Part shown: positions 16,192-24,483 of the stretch, one piece after another | Layout: each line of letters opens with the position of its first letter | Position numbering within the stretch: the stretch's first letter is position 1 | NCBI RefSeq assembly: GCF_036010665.1 | Contig: NZ_CP108581.1 | Coordinates: 3,081,501-3,145,500 of the forward strand | Reading direction: 5' to 3' | DNA from: Microbispora sp. NBC_01189 | GTDB taxonomy: Bacteria; Actinomycetota; Actinomycetes; Streptosporangiales; Streptosporangiaceae | Length of the DNA stretch: 64,000 nt | Translations under genes and position numbers: made by a program | Notes under the pieces: model-generated | What the model was told of the DNA's origin: nothing | The model's database searches: none | What the model saw: the letters and a program-made list of their open reading frames with translations, nothing else

Positions 16192-17196
16192 TCAGGCCAC
16201 CAGCAGTTCGCCCAGCAGGGTGGTGAGATCGATCACACCGACGGGCGTGCCGCCCGCGTCCGTGACCAGCCCGAGCTGGGCGTGGGCCTCCTGGAGCAGG
16301 GTCACGGCGTCGGAGATCGTGGTGCCCTTCGCCATGCGGGGGACCGGCGTCGCCAGTTCGCCGGCCCGGTGGTCGGGCCGCACGATCGCGTCGCGCACGT
16401 GGCACACCCCGACCACGTCGTCGGGGGTGACCACCAGCATGCGCAGGCTTTCGACGCGCGCCGCCGTCCGCCGTACGAGCAGGGCGTCCGCACCGGCGGG
16501 CACCGACGGCGCCTCGCCCACGGGCACCATGAGGCGCTCCACCGGCTGGGAGTGGACCCGCAGAGCGCGGGTGAGCAGGTCGTGTTCGTCGCGGTCGAGC
16601 ATGCCCATCCGGCCCGACTCGGCGACCAGCATGGCGAGCTGGCCGGGCGTGCGGGTGGTGGCGAGCTCGTCGCGCGCGTGCACGCCGAGCAGCCGCAGGA
16701 TGCCGTTGGTCAGCCCGTTCAGGGTGGCCAGGACCGGGCGGACGATCCAGGCGAAGCCGCGGAACGGCAGCGCCAGCCCCATCGCGGCGCGCTCGGGGTG
16801 GGTGAGCGCGAGCGACTTTGGCGCCATCTCGCCCACGACCATGTGCAGGAACGTCACCAGGGCGAGCGCCACGACGTACGCTGCCGGGGTGCGCAGCGAC
16901 TCCGGCAGCAGCGCGAGGACCGGCTCCAGCAGATGCTCGATGGAGGGCTCCGCGACCATGCCGAGGCCCAGGGAGCTCAGCGTGATGCCGAGCTGCGCCC
17001 CGGCGAGCATGAGCGACAGCTCGCGCCCGCCGCGCACCGCCGCCCGAGCCGTGATCTTGGCCAGCCGGCCGCCGCCCGCGGCGATCTCCTCCAGGCGGTG
17101 CCTGCGGGCGGACACCAGGGCGAACTCGGCCGCCACGAAGACGCCGTTGGCGGCGAGCAGGAAGATTCCGAGCAGGACTCCGGTCAGCGCGCTCAT
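16192..17196 (-). CDS. HlyC/CorC (CNNM)-family transporter, shorter paralogue
   Basis: 334 residues. The DUF21/CNNM membrane domain (about 1-180, four segments) has the family motifs NGVFVAAEFALV and HMVVGEMAPKSLAL. Two CBS domains follow (about 205-330). It lacks the C-terminal CorC_HlyC domain that its neighbour carries. Family members such as MpfA are magnesium exporters; older names call them hemolysin-like. The ATG at 17196 overlaps the upstream stop as ATGA, so this protein is made together with its longer paralogue and may form heterodimers with it, as CNNM proteins are dimeric. Confidence 0.9.
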   Translation of the reverse strand: MSALTGVLLGIFLLAANGVFVAAEFALVSARRHRLEEIAAGGGRLAKITARAAVRGGRELSLMLAGAQLGITLSSLGLGMVAEPSIEHLLEPVLALLPESLRTPAAYVVALALVTFLHMVVGEMAPKSLALTHPERAAMGLALPFRGFAWIVRPVLATLNGLTNGILRLLGVHARDELATTRTPGQLAMLVAESGRMGMLDRDEHDLLTRALRVHSQPVERLMVPVGEAPSVPAGADALLVRRTAARVESLRMLVVTPDDVVGVCHVRDAIVRPDHRAGELATPVPRMAKGTTISDAVTLLQEAHAQLGLVTDAGGTPVGVIDLTTLLGELLVA

Positions 17197-18638
17197 GCGG
17201 GCCTGCCCTGGAACAACGCGGAGAACAGCTCGGGGGCGTAGTAGACGCCGCCGGAGGGCTCACGGGCCGCCGCGTGGGCGTCCTCGGCCTCCCGCCGTTC
17301 CCCCATCTCCGCCGACAGCCGGATCCACTCGGGGATCCGCCGGCGCACGCTCTGGACCGTGAGCACGGCGTGCCGCCTGTCCTCCTCGTCGTCCTCGAAG
17401 AGGTGCGGCTCGGGCACGAGAGGGGAGACGACCTCGTCGCCCGGTTCCGCCATGCGGCCGAGGGCGGCGAGGACGAGCCCGCCGACGGTCTCGTAGTCCT
17501 CGCTCTCGGGCAGCCGGATGTGGGTGGCGCGCTCGACCTCGTCGAGGCGGAGCGTGCCCGGCACGTCCCAGACGTGATCGCCGCGCCGTACGACGCCGAG
17601 GGGCTCGGGGTCGTTCTCGTCCACCAGTTCGCCGACCAGCTCCTCGGCGAGGTCCTCCAGGGTGACCACGCCGGCGAGCCCGCCGTACTCGTCGATCACA
17701 CAGGCGAACGTCTCGCCGGCGGAGGTCAGCCGGCGCAGCAGCTCGGGCAGCGGCAGCGTCGCGGGGACGAGGACCGGCGCGCGGGTGATGCCGCCGACGA
17801 GCCCGTCGGCCGGGGAGCCGGCCTTCAGATACTCGGTCAGCCCGGTCACGCCGACGACGTCGTCGGCGTCGGTGCCGAGCACGGGGTAACGGGAGTGACC
17901 CTGGGCGCGCAGGGCGTCGAGCAGGTCGGACACCGGCCACTCGGCGCGCAGCGAGACGACGCGCGGGCGGGGGACCATGACGTCCTCCGCGGTGCGGTCG
18001 CCGAACTCCAGCGCCCGCTCCAGCGTCTCGGCCAGCCGGGGTGGCAGCTCTCCGGCGGCGGCGGACTCCGACACGATGCGCGACAGCTCCTCGGGGGTCG
18101 CGCCGTGTTCGAGCTCCTCCACCGGCTCGATGCCGAACAGGCGGACCAGCCTGGCCGCCGCCGTGTCGAACAGGCGGATGACCGGCCCGGCGACCGCCAG
18201 GTAGATCTCCGTCGGGCGGACGAGGGCCTTGGCGACCTCCTCGGGCCGCGCGATGCCGAGGTTCTTGGGGGCGAGCTCGCCGATGATCATCTGGACGACG
18301 GTGGCGATCACGATGCCGAGCGCCACGGAGACGCCGGGCACGGCCGCGCCGGGCAGTCCGGCCGCCTCCAGGGGGCCGCGCAGCACGCCCGCTATCGCGG
18401 GCTGGGCGATGAAGCCCACCAGCAGGGTGGTGACGGTGATCCCCAGCTGCGCGCCGGAGAGCATGAACGACAGCCGTCCGGTGACGTCGAGGGCACGGCG
18501 GGCGGCGTCGTCGCCCGCCGCCGCCTGCTCACGCAGCGCGCCGCGGTCGGCGGCGACGTAGGCGAACTCCTGCGCGACGAAGAAGCCGGTGGCGAGGGTC
18601 AGGACGAGAACGGCAAGTAGACCGAGGGCGGCGCTCAT
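17193..18638 (-). CDS. HlyC/CorC (CNNM)-family transporter, full-length paralogue
   Basis: 481 residues. The CNNM membrane domain (TGFFVAQEFAYVAA, MIIGELAPKNLGIARPEE) is followed by a CBS pair containing the linker VMVPRPRVVSL and segments RYPVLG and FACVIDEYGGLAGVVTLEDL. A C-terminal CorC_HlyC domain (about 350-430) and an acidic tail complete it. It is probably a divalent cation (Mg/Co) exporter in the membrane. It is first in a two-gene operon, divergent from the LCP gene; the 250-bp region between them carries both promoters. Confidence 0.92.
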   Translation of the reverse strand: MSAALGLLAVLVLTLATGFFVAQEFAYVAADRGALREQAAAGDDAARRALDVTGRLSFMLSGAQLGITVTTLLVGFIAQPAIAGVLRGPLEAAGLPGAAVPGVSVALGIVIATVVQMIIGELAPKNLGIARPEEVAKALVRPTEIYLAVAGPVIRLFDTAAARLVRLFGIEPVEELEHGATPEELSRIVSESAAAGELPPRLAETLERALEFGDRTAEDVMVPRPRVVSLRAEWPVSDLLDALRAQGHSRYPVLGTDADDVVGVTGLTEYLKAGSPADGLVGGITRAPVLVPATLPLPELLRRLTSAGETFACVIDEYGGLAGVVTLEDLAEELVGELVDENDPEPLGVVRRGDHVWDVPGTLRLDEVERATHIRLPESEDYETVGGLVLAALGRMAEPGDEVVSPLVPEPHLFEDDEEDRRHAVLTVQSVRRRIPEWIRLSAEMGERREAEDAHAAAREPSGGVYYAPELFSALFQGRPA

Positions 18639-18772
18639 CGGGCGCCCATCGTATGATCATGGGAGCCCGTGCCGAGGCACGGGCCGGTACTCCAGGGGTC
18701 CGGAACGGACACGTCGATCCTTTCGCGTGGTCGTCTACCACCGTAACGGCTGGAATCTCTCCTGTGTTTCCC

Positions 18773-18822
18773 GGCGGCGTTTACTGGCTGCTTAGAAGCC
18801 GCCTGAGTACCGTGAAGGAGGG
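18773..18822 (+). promoter_or_regulatory. Leader region upstream of the LCP gene
   Basis: GGCGGC (18773-18778) can pair with GCCGCC (18798-18803), enclosing TTTACTGGCTGCTTAGAA. It is followed by an unusually strong ribosome-site-like GAAGGAGGGGG (18814-18824) that is not in front of an ATG or of the LCP frame. A GTG at 18812 would give a 21-codon leader peptide. The meaning is unclear. Confidence 0.3.
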
Positions 18823-18894
18823 GGCCCATCGGCAAAGACTTCCGCCGGTGAGGTCAAAGCGGTGGTCAGGACGCTGAGGGGCTGGGGATTTCAC

Positions 18895-20223
18895 GTGGCC
18901 GACGAGAACGAGGCGACCCGGGCGATCCGCCGCCCGGCGGAGCCCCAGGCTGCCCCCCTCGGGGCGCCCAGGTCAGAGGACAGGGCCGACGAGGGGCCGG
19001 GCGGAGCGCCCGGGAAGGGATCCGGCAGGGACGACACGGTCCCCCGCGTCCGCTCCAAGGTGTACGGCAAGCCGCGCTCGGGCAGCGCTCCGGTCCGCCC
19101 GATCGGGGGGAGCGGGCGGACGCCCGGGGGCCCGGAGGACGCCCCGCACCGGGACGGCGGCGGGCCGGACGGCCGGGAGGCCACCGCGCGCGGCGGCGGG
19201 TCCGGAAGCGGCTTCGGCGGGTTCGGCGGCGGGCGTGGCGGCGGGCCCGGCGGGTCCGGCGGCAGGCGCGGTCCCCGGGTGACCGGCAGGACCGTCGTCC
19301 GGATCGTCGTGGTGCTGGTCGTGCTCCTGCTCGTCGCCGCCGTCGCCGGATATTTCATGATCAGCGCCCGGCTGCACTCGGTCGAGGCGATGACCGACTA
19401 CGACAAGCGGGCCGCCGAGACGCCGGGTGAGGACTGGCTGCTGGTCGGCTCCGACAGCCGGGCGGGCCTCACGGCCGCGCAGCGCAGGAAGCTGGCCACC
19501 GGCAAGGCGGTCGGCAAGCGCACCGACACGATGATGCTGCTCCACATCCCCTCCGACGGCCGGCCGACGCTGGTCAGCCTGCCCCGCGACTCGTACGTCC
19601 CCATCGAGGGGCACGGCAGCGGCAAGCTGAACGCGGCCTACGCCTACGGCGGGCCGAAGCTGCTGACCAAGACGGTCGAGCGAGTGACCGGCATCCGGAT
19701 CGACCACTACATGGAGATCGGCTTCGGCGGGTTCGTCGGCATCGTCGACGCGATCGGCGGGGTCAACATCTGCGTCAAGCAGAACATCGACGACCACAAG
19801 GCCGGGATCAACCTCAAGAAGGGCTGCCAGGACATGGACGGCGGCACCGCTCTCGGCTACGTGCGCACCAGGAAGACCGGCGCCATCCCCGACTTCGACC
19901 GCACCCAGCGGCAGCGGGAGTTCTTCTCCGCCGTGGTCCAGAAGGCGGCGAGCCCCGGCACGCTGCTCAACCCCTTCACCTCGGTGCCGCTGGCGCTGAG
20001 CGCGGCCGACTCGGTCGCCGTCGACCCCGGCACCGGCCTGTTCGACCTGCTGTCGGTGGGCCTCGCCATGCGCGGCGGGCCCGTCACGACGGCCGTGCCG
20101 ATCGGCTCGCTGCCGACCATCGGCGGTCAGGCCGTCGTGAAGTGGGACACGCAGAAGGCGCTGCGCCTGTTCGAGGCGCTCGCCGCCGACAAGCAGGTCC
20201 CCAAGGACGTCATCACGAAGTGA
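18895..20223 (+). CDS. LytR-CpsA-Psr (LCP) family glycopolymer transferase
   Basis: About 442 residues. A long disordered N-terminal region rich in Gly, Arg and Pro (about 1-135) is followed by one membrane segment (about 140-165) and the extracytoplasmic LCP domain (about 190-360). LCP hallmarks are present: GSDSRAGL, RTDTMMLLHI, SLPRDSYV and DFDRTQRQREF. LCP enzymes transfer undecaprenyl-phosphate-linked polymers such as arabinogalactan or teichoic acid onto peptidoglycan. I prefer the GTG at 18895 (GGGGA 7 nt upstream) over the GTG at 18862. The glycine-rich tail is typical of actinobacterial members. Confidence 0.9.
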   Translation: MADENEATRAIRRPAEPQAAPLGAPRSEDRADEGPGGAPGKGSGRDDTVPRVRSKVYGKPRSGSAPVRPIGGSGRTPGGPEDAPHRDGGGPDGREATARGGGSGSGFGGFGGGRGGGPGGSGGRRGPRVTGRTVVRIVVVLVVLLLVAAVAGYFMISARLHSVEAMTDYDKRAAETPGEDWLLVGSDSRAGLTAAQRRKLATGKAVGKRTDTMMLLHIPSDGRPTLVSLPRDSYVPIEGHGSGKLNAAYAYGGPKLLTKTVERVTGIRIDHYMEIGFGGFVGIVDAIGGVNICVKQNIDDHKAGINLKKGCQDMDGGTALGYVRTRKTGAIPDFDRTQRQREFFSAVVQKAASPGTLLNPFTSVPLALSAADSVAVDPGTGLFDLLSVGLAMRGGPVTTAVPIGSLPTIGGQAVVKWDTQKALRLFEALAADKQVPKDVITK

Positions 20224-20244
20224 CCCCCGCGCCTTGAGCGGGGG
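20224..20244. terminator. Short hairpin between LCP and GPP34 genes
   Basis: CCCCCGC (20224-20230) pairs with GCGGGGG (20238-20244), loop GCCTTGA. It fills the whole gap between the two convergent stops. Confidence 0.6.
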
Positions 20245-20246
20245 AG

Positions 20247-20894
20247 TCAGGTGATGGTCGCGGCGGTGGTCGCCGCGGTTGTGGCCGCGATGACGGCCGC
20301 GTGCACGGACGCGATCGTCTTCTGTACGGCCTCGCCGGCCCACTCGCCCTGGGCGATCTCCTTGACGCGGCCCTTGGGCGCGTCCGGGAAGGCCTCGCGG
20401 TCGAGCTTCGCCGCGTGGACGACCGCGATCAGCGCCGCCGTCCGTTCGTCTGGCTGGGCCCCGGCCAGCACGTTCCGGACGCGGTCCCGCACCGCCCGCT
20501 CATGGCTCGGGTCGAGCTCCGGATAGCGGGTGGTGGGGAAGATCCCGAGGATCTTTCCGGTCTGCTCGCTCAGCACGCCGCGTACGGCGAGACGGGTCAG
20601 CAGCCGCTTGCGCAGCCCGCCCATGCGGAGCCTGCCCACCCACCAGTCGGCCTTGTGCCGCCGGGACTCGCCGGAGATCCGGGCCAGCGCCTGGTCCAGC
20701 TCCTCGTCCCCCAGCGGCGCGTCGTCCGTGACCACGAGCTTCTTGTCGTCGAAATCGACGCGCCGGCTCACGGCGAGTTCGGCGACCACGGCTCCCGCCA
20801 GGGCGGCGTCGAGCTCCACGGATCCGATGACCGGCTTTCCGGTGTCCTCCCGGTAAGCCAGCAGCAGCACTTCCTCGGCGATCGTCAGTGTCAC
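20247..20894 (-). CDS. GOLPH3/VPS74 (GPP34) family protein
   Basis: 215 residues. The segments TIAEEVLLLAY, GSVELDAALAGAVVAELAV, LRKRLLTRLAVRGVL and LGIFPTTRYPELD match the GPP34 domain of actinobacteria. In eukaryotes the fold binds phosphatidylinositol-4-phosphate and sorts glycosyltransferases in the Golgi; the bacterial role is unknown, although links to membrane lipids and antibiotic production have been suggested. It has no signal peptide. GTG 20894 was chosen because the conserved region starts there; upstream in-frame codons to 21017 overlap the divergent TenA gene. Confidence 0.88.
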   Translation of the reverse strand: MTLTIAEEVLLLAYREDTGKPVIGSVELDAALAGAVVAELAVSRRVDFDDKKLVVTDDAPLGDEELDQALARISGESRRHKADWWVGRLRMGGLRKRLLTRLAVRGVLSEQTGKILGIFPTTRYPELDPSHERAVRDRVRNVLAGAQPDERTAALIAVVHAAKLDREAFPDAPKGRVKEIAQGEWAGEAVQKTIASVHAAVIAATTAATTAATIT

Positions 20895-20937
20895 GGCATC
20901 GAGCCTAACTCGTCCCTTACCGCGAGAATGAGAACTT

Positions 20938-21543
20938 ATGGGGATATCAGCGGACCTGCATGCCATCGGACGGCCGATGCTCGACGCCCAGCTCGCCCAC
21001 CCGACCGTACGCGGCATCGCGGCGGGAGACCTGCCCGAGCCGGTCTTCCGGTCGTGGCTGGAGCAGGACCACCTGTTCCTGCTCGACTACGTCAGGGTGT
21101 TCTCCCGGCTGGCCTGGCAGGCGCCGGACGGCCATCTCGGCGACCTGGTCGACCTGGCGCACGCGACCTGGCACGAGGAGCTCGACCTGCACCGGTCGCT
21201 CGCCGCGGGCTTCGGCGCCGACCTCGACGGCGCGGTGAAGGGCCCGGCCTGCGCGGCGTACACGTCCTTCCTGCTGGAGGCGGCGGCCTGCTACGGCGAG
21301 GGGCTGGCGGCGCTCTACCCCTGCATGTGGGGCTACTCGACGCTCGGGCGGCTGCTCGCGGCGGACCCGCCCGCCGAGCCGCGCTACCGGGCGTGGGTGG
21401 ACACCTATGCCGACCCCGGCTTCGCCGCGCTCGCCGCCCGGATCGGCGAGATGATCGACGAGGCGGCCCCGGACCCGGCGCGCGCCCGGGAGCTGTTCGT
21501 CCGCGGCATGGAGCACGAGCTCGCGTTCTGGGACGTGCCCTGA
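20938..21543 (+). CDS. TenA-family protein (thiaminase II-like)
   Basis: 201 residues of an all-helical TenA/PQQC fold. In thiamine salvage TenA hydrolyses aminopyrimidine compounds to hydroxymethylpyrimidine (HMP). Typical features: FRSWLEQDHLFLLDYVRVF, an acidic pair (HEELDLH), and YPCMWGYSTLG, which carries the active-site cysteine. A C-terminal glutamate lies in MEHELAFWD. A riboswitch-controlled HMP-type permease lies 1.5 kb downstream, so the two probably act in the same salvage route, although this gene has no riboswitch of its own. The ATG follows a weak GAGAA site. Confidence 0.88.
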   Translation: MGISADLHAIGRPMLDAQLAHPTVRGIAAGDLPEPVFRSWLEQDHLFLLDYVRVFSRLAWQAPDGHLGDLVDLAHATWHEELDLHRSLAAGFGADLDGAVKGPACAAYTSFLLEAAACYGEGLAALYPCMWGYSTLGRLLAADPPAEPRYRAWVDTYADPGFAALAARIGEMIDEAAPDPARARELFVRGMEHELAFWDVP

Positions 21544-21565
21544 CGGCTGCGGTTACTGTGGGGAC

Positions 21566-22444
21566 ATGCCGGAGCTGCCCGAGGTCGAGGCGCTCGCCGG
21601 GTTCCTCCGCGAGCACGCCGTCGGCCACGCGATCATCGGGGTCGACGTGACCGCCTTCCAGGCGCTCAAGACCGTCGACCCGCCCGTCACCTCGCTCGGC
21701 GGACTGCCGATCACCGCCGTGGCCAGGCACGGCAAGTTCCTCGACCTCGACTGCGACGGCCTGCACCTCGTCACGCACCTGGCGCGCGGCGGCTGGCTGC
21801 GCTGGCGCGACGACCTCACGGGCGCGCGGCCGGTGCGGCCCGGGAAGGGCCCGCTCGCGGTCCGCGTACGGCTGTCGCCCGGCGAGGACGGCCGCGCCCC
21901 CGGGTTCGAGCTGACCGAGGCGGGCACGCAGAAGCGCCTCGCCGTGTACGTGGTGCGGGATCCCCGCGACGTCCCCGGGGTGGCCGGGCTCGGGCCCGAC
22001 CCGCTCGCCGAGGACTTCACGCCCGACCTGCTCAAGACGATCGTGGGCGGGAGCCGGGCCCAGATCAAGGGCCTGCTGCGCGACCAGAAGGTGATCGCGG
22101 GGATCGGCAACGCCTACTCCGACGAGGTGCTGCACGTCGCGCGGATGTCCCCGTTCAAGGTCGCCGGGACGCTGACCGACGGCCAGATCGCCGACCTGCA
22201 CGACGCGATCGTGAGCACCCTCCGGGACGCGGCCGGGCGGGCGCGCGGCCTCGCGGCCAAGGACCTCAAGTCGGAGAAGAAGTCGGGCCTGCGCGTGCAC
22301 GGCCGCACCGGCGAGCCCTGCGAGGTGTGCGGCGACACGATCCGGGAGGTGGCGTTCGCCGACTCGTCGCTGCAGTACTGCCCGGCCTGCCAGACGGGCG
22401 GCAAACAGCTGGCCGACCGGCGGCTGTCGCGCCTGCTGAAGTAG
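21566..22444 (+). CDS. Formamidopyrimidine-DNA glycosylase / endonuclease VIII family (Fpg/Nei)
   Basis: 292 residues. The mature N-terminus PELPEVE provides the catalytic proline and glutamate. The conserved lysine is in RHGKFLDLD. The helix-two-turn-helix motif is IKGLLRDQKVIAGIGNAYSDE, shortened here. The C-terminal zinc finger has four cysteines (CEVCG and CPACQ). It excises oxidised bases and nicks the DNA at the lesion. The finger contains SLQYCPACQTGGKQLADRR instead of the usual TQWCPxCQ of MutM, so it belongs to the actinobacterial Fpg/Nei paralogue group rather than to MutM itself. Confidence 0.93.
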   Translation: MPELPEVEALAGFLREHAVGHAIIGVDVTAFQALKTVDPPVTSLGGLPITAVARHGKFLDLDCDGLHLVTHLARGGWLRWRDDLTGARPVRPGKGPLAVRVRLSPGEDGRAPGFELTEAGTQKRLAVYVVRDPRDVPGVAGLGPDPLAEDFTPDLLKTIVGGSRAQIKGLLRDQKVIAGIGNAYSDEVLHVARMSPFKVAGTLTDGQIADLHDAIVSTLRDAAGRARGLAAKDLKSEKKSGLRVHGRTGEPCEVCGDTIREVAFADSSLQYCPACQTGGKQLADRRLSRLLK

Positions 22445-22563
22445 GTCCGCGAGGAGCTCCGGCCCTCGTGGCGCCGCTCCGCCTGTGAGCGTCCGTGGAT
22501 CACCGTGGGTCACAGCTCCCGGCACGGGCCCGCGCATCGGTGGTGTGCCGCCAGAATGGGCGC

Positions 22564-22887
22564 ATGACATTGCCGGAAATCGCCCCTGACGCCCTGCCCG
22601 AGGGCGCGTACCTGCTGGACGTCCGCGAGAACGAGGAGTGGCGGGCGGGACACGCCCCGGACGCCGTGCACATCCCGCTCGGCGAGCTGCAGGCGCGCGT
22701 GGACGAGCTGCCGCCGGACCGGCCGGTCTACGTCGTCTGCCGGGTCGGCGGGAGGTCGGCGCACGCCGCCATGTGGCTCAACCACATCGGCCGGGAGGCC
22801 GTCAACGTGGACGGCGGGATGCGGTCCTGGGCCGCCGCCGGGCGTCCGATGGTGAGCGAGCTCGGGGGAGACCCCTACGTCGCGTAG
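22564..22887 (+). CDS. Rhodanese-like domain protein
   Basis: 107 residues, a single rhodanese domain. The active-site loop is VCRVGGRS, with the cysteine that would carry persulfide sulfur. The CH2A motif LLDVRENEEWRAGHAPDAVHI is intact. It may move sulfur or act in redox defence. It ends 145 bp before the TPP-riboswitch gene, and thiamine thiazole synthesis needs sulfur, but single-domain rhodaneses are too common to link firmly. Start ATG 22564 gives the usual length. Confidence 0.88.
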   Translation: MTLPEIAPDALPEGAYLLDVRENEEWRAGHAPDAVHIPLGELQARVDELPPDRPVYVVCRVGGRSAHAAMWLNHIGREAVNVDGGMRSWAAAGRPMVSELGGDPYVA

Positions 22888-22930
22888 GAAAACGGTCAAA
22901 GTAGTGTCATAATCCCAAAGACATCAACAA

Positions 22931-23026
22931 TACCCGCGGGAGCTCGGGCGTGACCGGGCTGAGAGGGCGGATCGAACTCGTTCCGCCGACCGCATGAACC
23001 TGTCCGGATAATGCCGGCGTAGGGAG
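22931..23026 (+). promoter_or_regulatory. TPP riboswitch (THI element)
   Basis: The conserved blocks occur in order: GCGGGAGCTCGGG (22935), CTGAGAGG (22959-22966), ATGAACCTG (22994-23002) and CCGGATAATGCCGGCGTAGGGA (about 23004-23025; quoted motif split as CCGGATAATGCC and GGCGTAGGGA). The last block contains the AGGGAG ribosome site, 6 nt before the ATG at 23033, so thiamine pyrophosphate should shut off translation initiation. CATAAT at 22908-22913 is a candidate -10 placing the transcript start just upstream. Confidence 0.95.
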
Positions 23027-23032
23027 CGTGTG

Positions 23033-24373
23033 ATGGCCGCCGTCGTCGACGACGTGCATGCGGAGGTTCCGCTCACCCTGGACGAGGATGTCCCGAAGAC
23101 CCTCGGCCTGCTCGACCAGGGGGCGTTCTGGGCCAATCTCGGCGTCAGCCTCCTCGGCTTCTCGGGGGCGCTGTTCCTGCTCGACCCCCTGGGCGGCAGG
23201 CCCCTGACGTTCACCGCCGCGGTGCTGGCCGCCGTGATCGGCAGCCTCGTCGGCACCACGATGGTCGGCCTCGCGGCGATCCCCGGCGCGCGGACCGGGC
23301 GGCCCGCGATGGTGCTGCTGCGCGGCCTGTTCGGGGCCCGCCTGTCGTACGTCCCGACCGTGCTGAACATCGTGCAGATGCTCGGCTGGGGCGCGTTCGA
23401 GCTGTGGGTGATCGCGCAGGGCGCGCAGGCGCTCACGGGGACGGCGGTGCCGTACGCGGTGTGGGCGGTCGCGGCCGGGGCGCTGACGATCGCGCTGACG
23501 ATCCGGCCGCTCGGCGCGCTGCGCCTGCTGCGCCGCTACGTCACCGCGGGCGTCGTGGTCGCGATGATCTGGCTGTCGGTCGCCCTCTTCACCCGCGGGC
23601 CCTCCGTGGGCGGCGGCTCCTGGGACGCCTTCGCCCCGGCCGTCGACTACGTGATCGCGCTGTCGGTGTCGTGGGTGCCGATGGCCGCCGACTACGCCCG
23701 GCACTCGCGGTCGAGCGGCGCGGCGTTCACCGGGGTGGTGGCCGGTTACACGATCGCCCAGGTCGCCTGCCTGGCCCTCGGCATCGCCGCGCTCGCGCTG
23801 GTCGGCAACGACCCCGACAAGGTGTGGGACCCGTTCGTGGCCGCCCCGCTCGGGGTCCTGTTCTTCGGCGTCCTGGTGCTGCGCGAGGCCGACCAGTCGT
23901 TCGCGAACGTCTACTCGACGACCGTGTCGATCCAGAACCTCGCGCCGCGCTGGGACCGCCGGGTGATCTCGATCGTGATCGGCGTCCTCACCACGCTGAT
24001 CGCGCTGCTGGCCGACGTGAACTCCTACGGCGCGTTCCTCACCGTGATCGGGGCGGTCTTCGTGCCGATGTTCGCGGTCCTCGTGGTCGACTACTTCCTG
24101 CTCGGCGGAGCCTCCCGGTGGAACACGGCCGAGGACGCCCCCTCGCGGTGGCTCATGGTCGCGCCGTGGATCCTCGGGTTCGCGGCGTACTGGATCGTGG
24201 CGGTCACCCCGACCGTGGCCTGGTGGGACGGTCTCTGGGCCGACGTGCGCGGCGCTGTAGGATTCGCCCACCAGCCGTGGATGAACGCCGCGCTCGCCGC
24301 GTTCTGCGTCGCCGCGCTGGCGACGGCGGCGCTGTCCCTCCCGGCCCGCCGCCTGCGGTCGTCGCCCCGGTAG
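23033..24373 (+). CDS. cytX: NCS1-family permease, CytX-like (hydroxymethylpyrimidine uptake)
   Basis: 446 residues with about twelve membrane segments, of the nucleobase:cation symporter-1 family. Motifs include LGLLDQGAFWANLGVSLLGF near the N-terminus, SVSWVPMAADYARHSR, and READQSFANVYSTTVSIQN. The TPP riboswitch in front marks it as the CytX type thought to import the thiamine pyrimidine precursor. ATG 23033 is preferred over GTG 23030 because the AGGGAG spacing is 6. With TenA upstream it forms a thiamine-salvage neighbourhood. Confidence 0.92.
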   Translation: MAAVVDDVHAEVPLTLDEDVPKTLGLLDQGAFWANLGVSLLGFSGALFLLDPLGGRPLTFTAAVLAAVIGSLVGTTMVGLAAIPGARTGRPAMVLLRGLFGARLSYVPTVLNIVQMLGWGAFELWVIAQGAQALTGTAVPYAVWAVAAGALTIALTIRPLGALRLLRRYVTAGVVVAMIWLSVALFTRGPSVGGGSWDAFAPAVDYVIALSVSWVPMAADYARHSRSSGAAFTGVVAGYTIAQVACLALGIAALALVGNDPDKVWDPFVAAPLGVLFFGVLVLREADQSFANVYSTTVSIQNLAPRWDRRVISIVIGVLTTLIALLADVNSYGAFLTVIGAVFVPMFAVLVVDYFLLGGASRWNTAEDAPSRWLMVAPWILGFAAYWIVAVTPTVAWWDGLWADVRGAVGFAHQPWMNAALAAFCVAALATAALSLPARRLRSSPR

Positions 24374-24483
24374 ACCCGGTCGGCTTCTCGCCCACAGGCA
24401 AGTGAGGTGCGGGACGACACCGCAAGACTGCCGTACAGGGAAGGCCCGCGCCGGCCTCCACCATCAGAGAGGCCGTGGGGGCA

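Noticed and set aside
18887..18900. TTTCACGTG at the LCP start as parS
   Set aside because: Only the left half matches; the right half is GGCC instead of AAAC.
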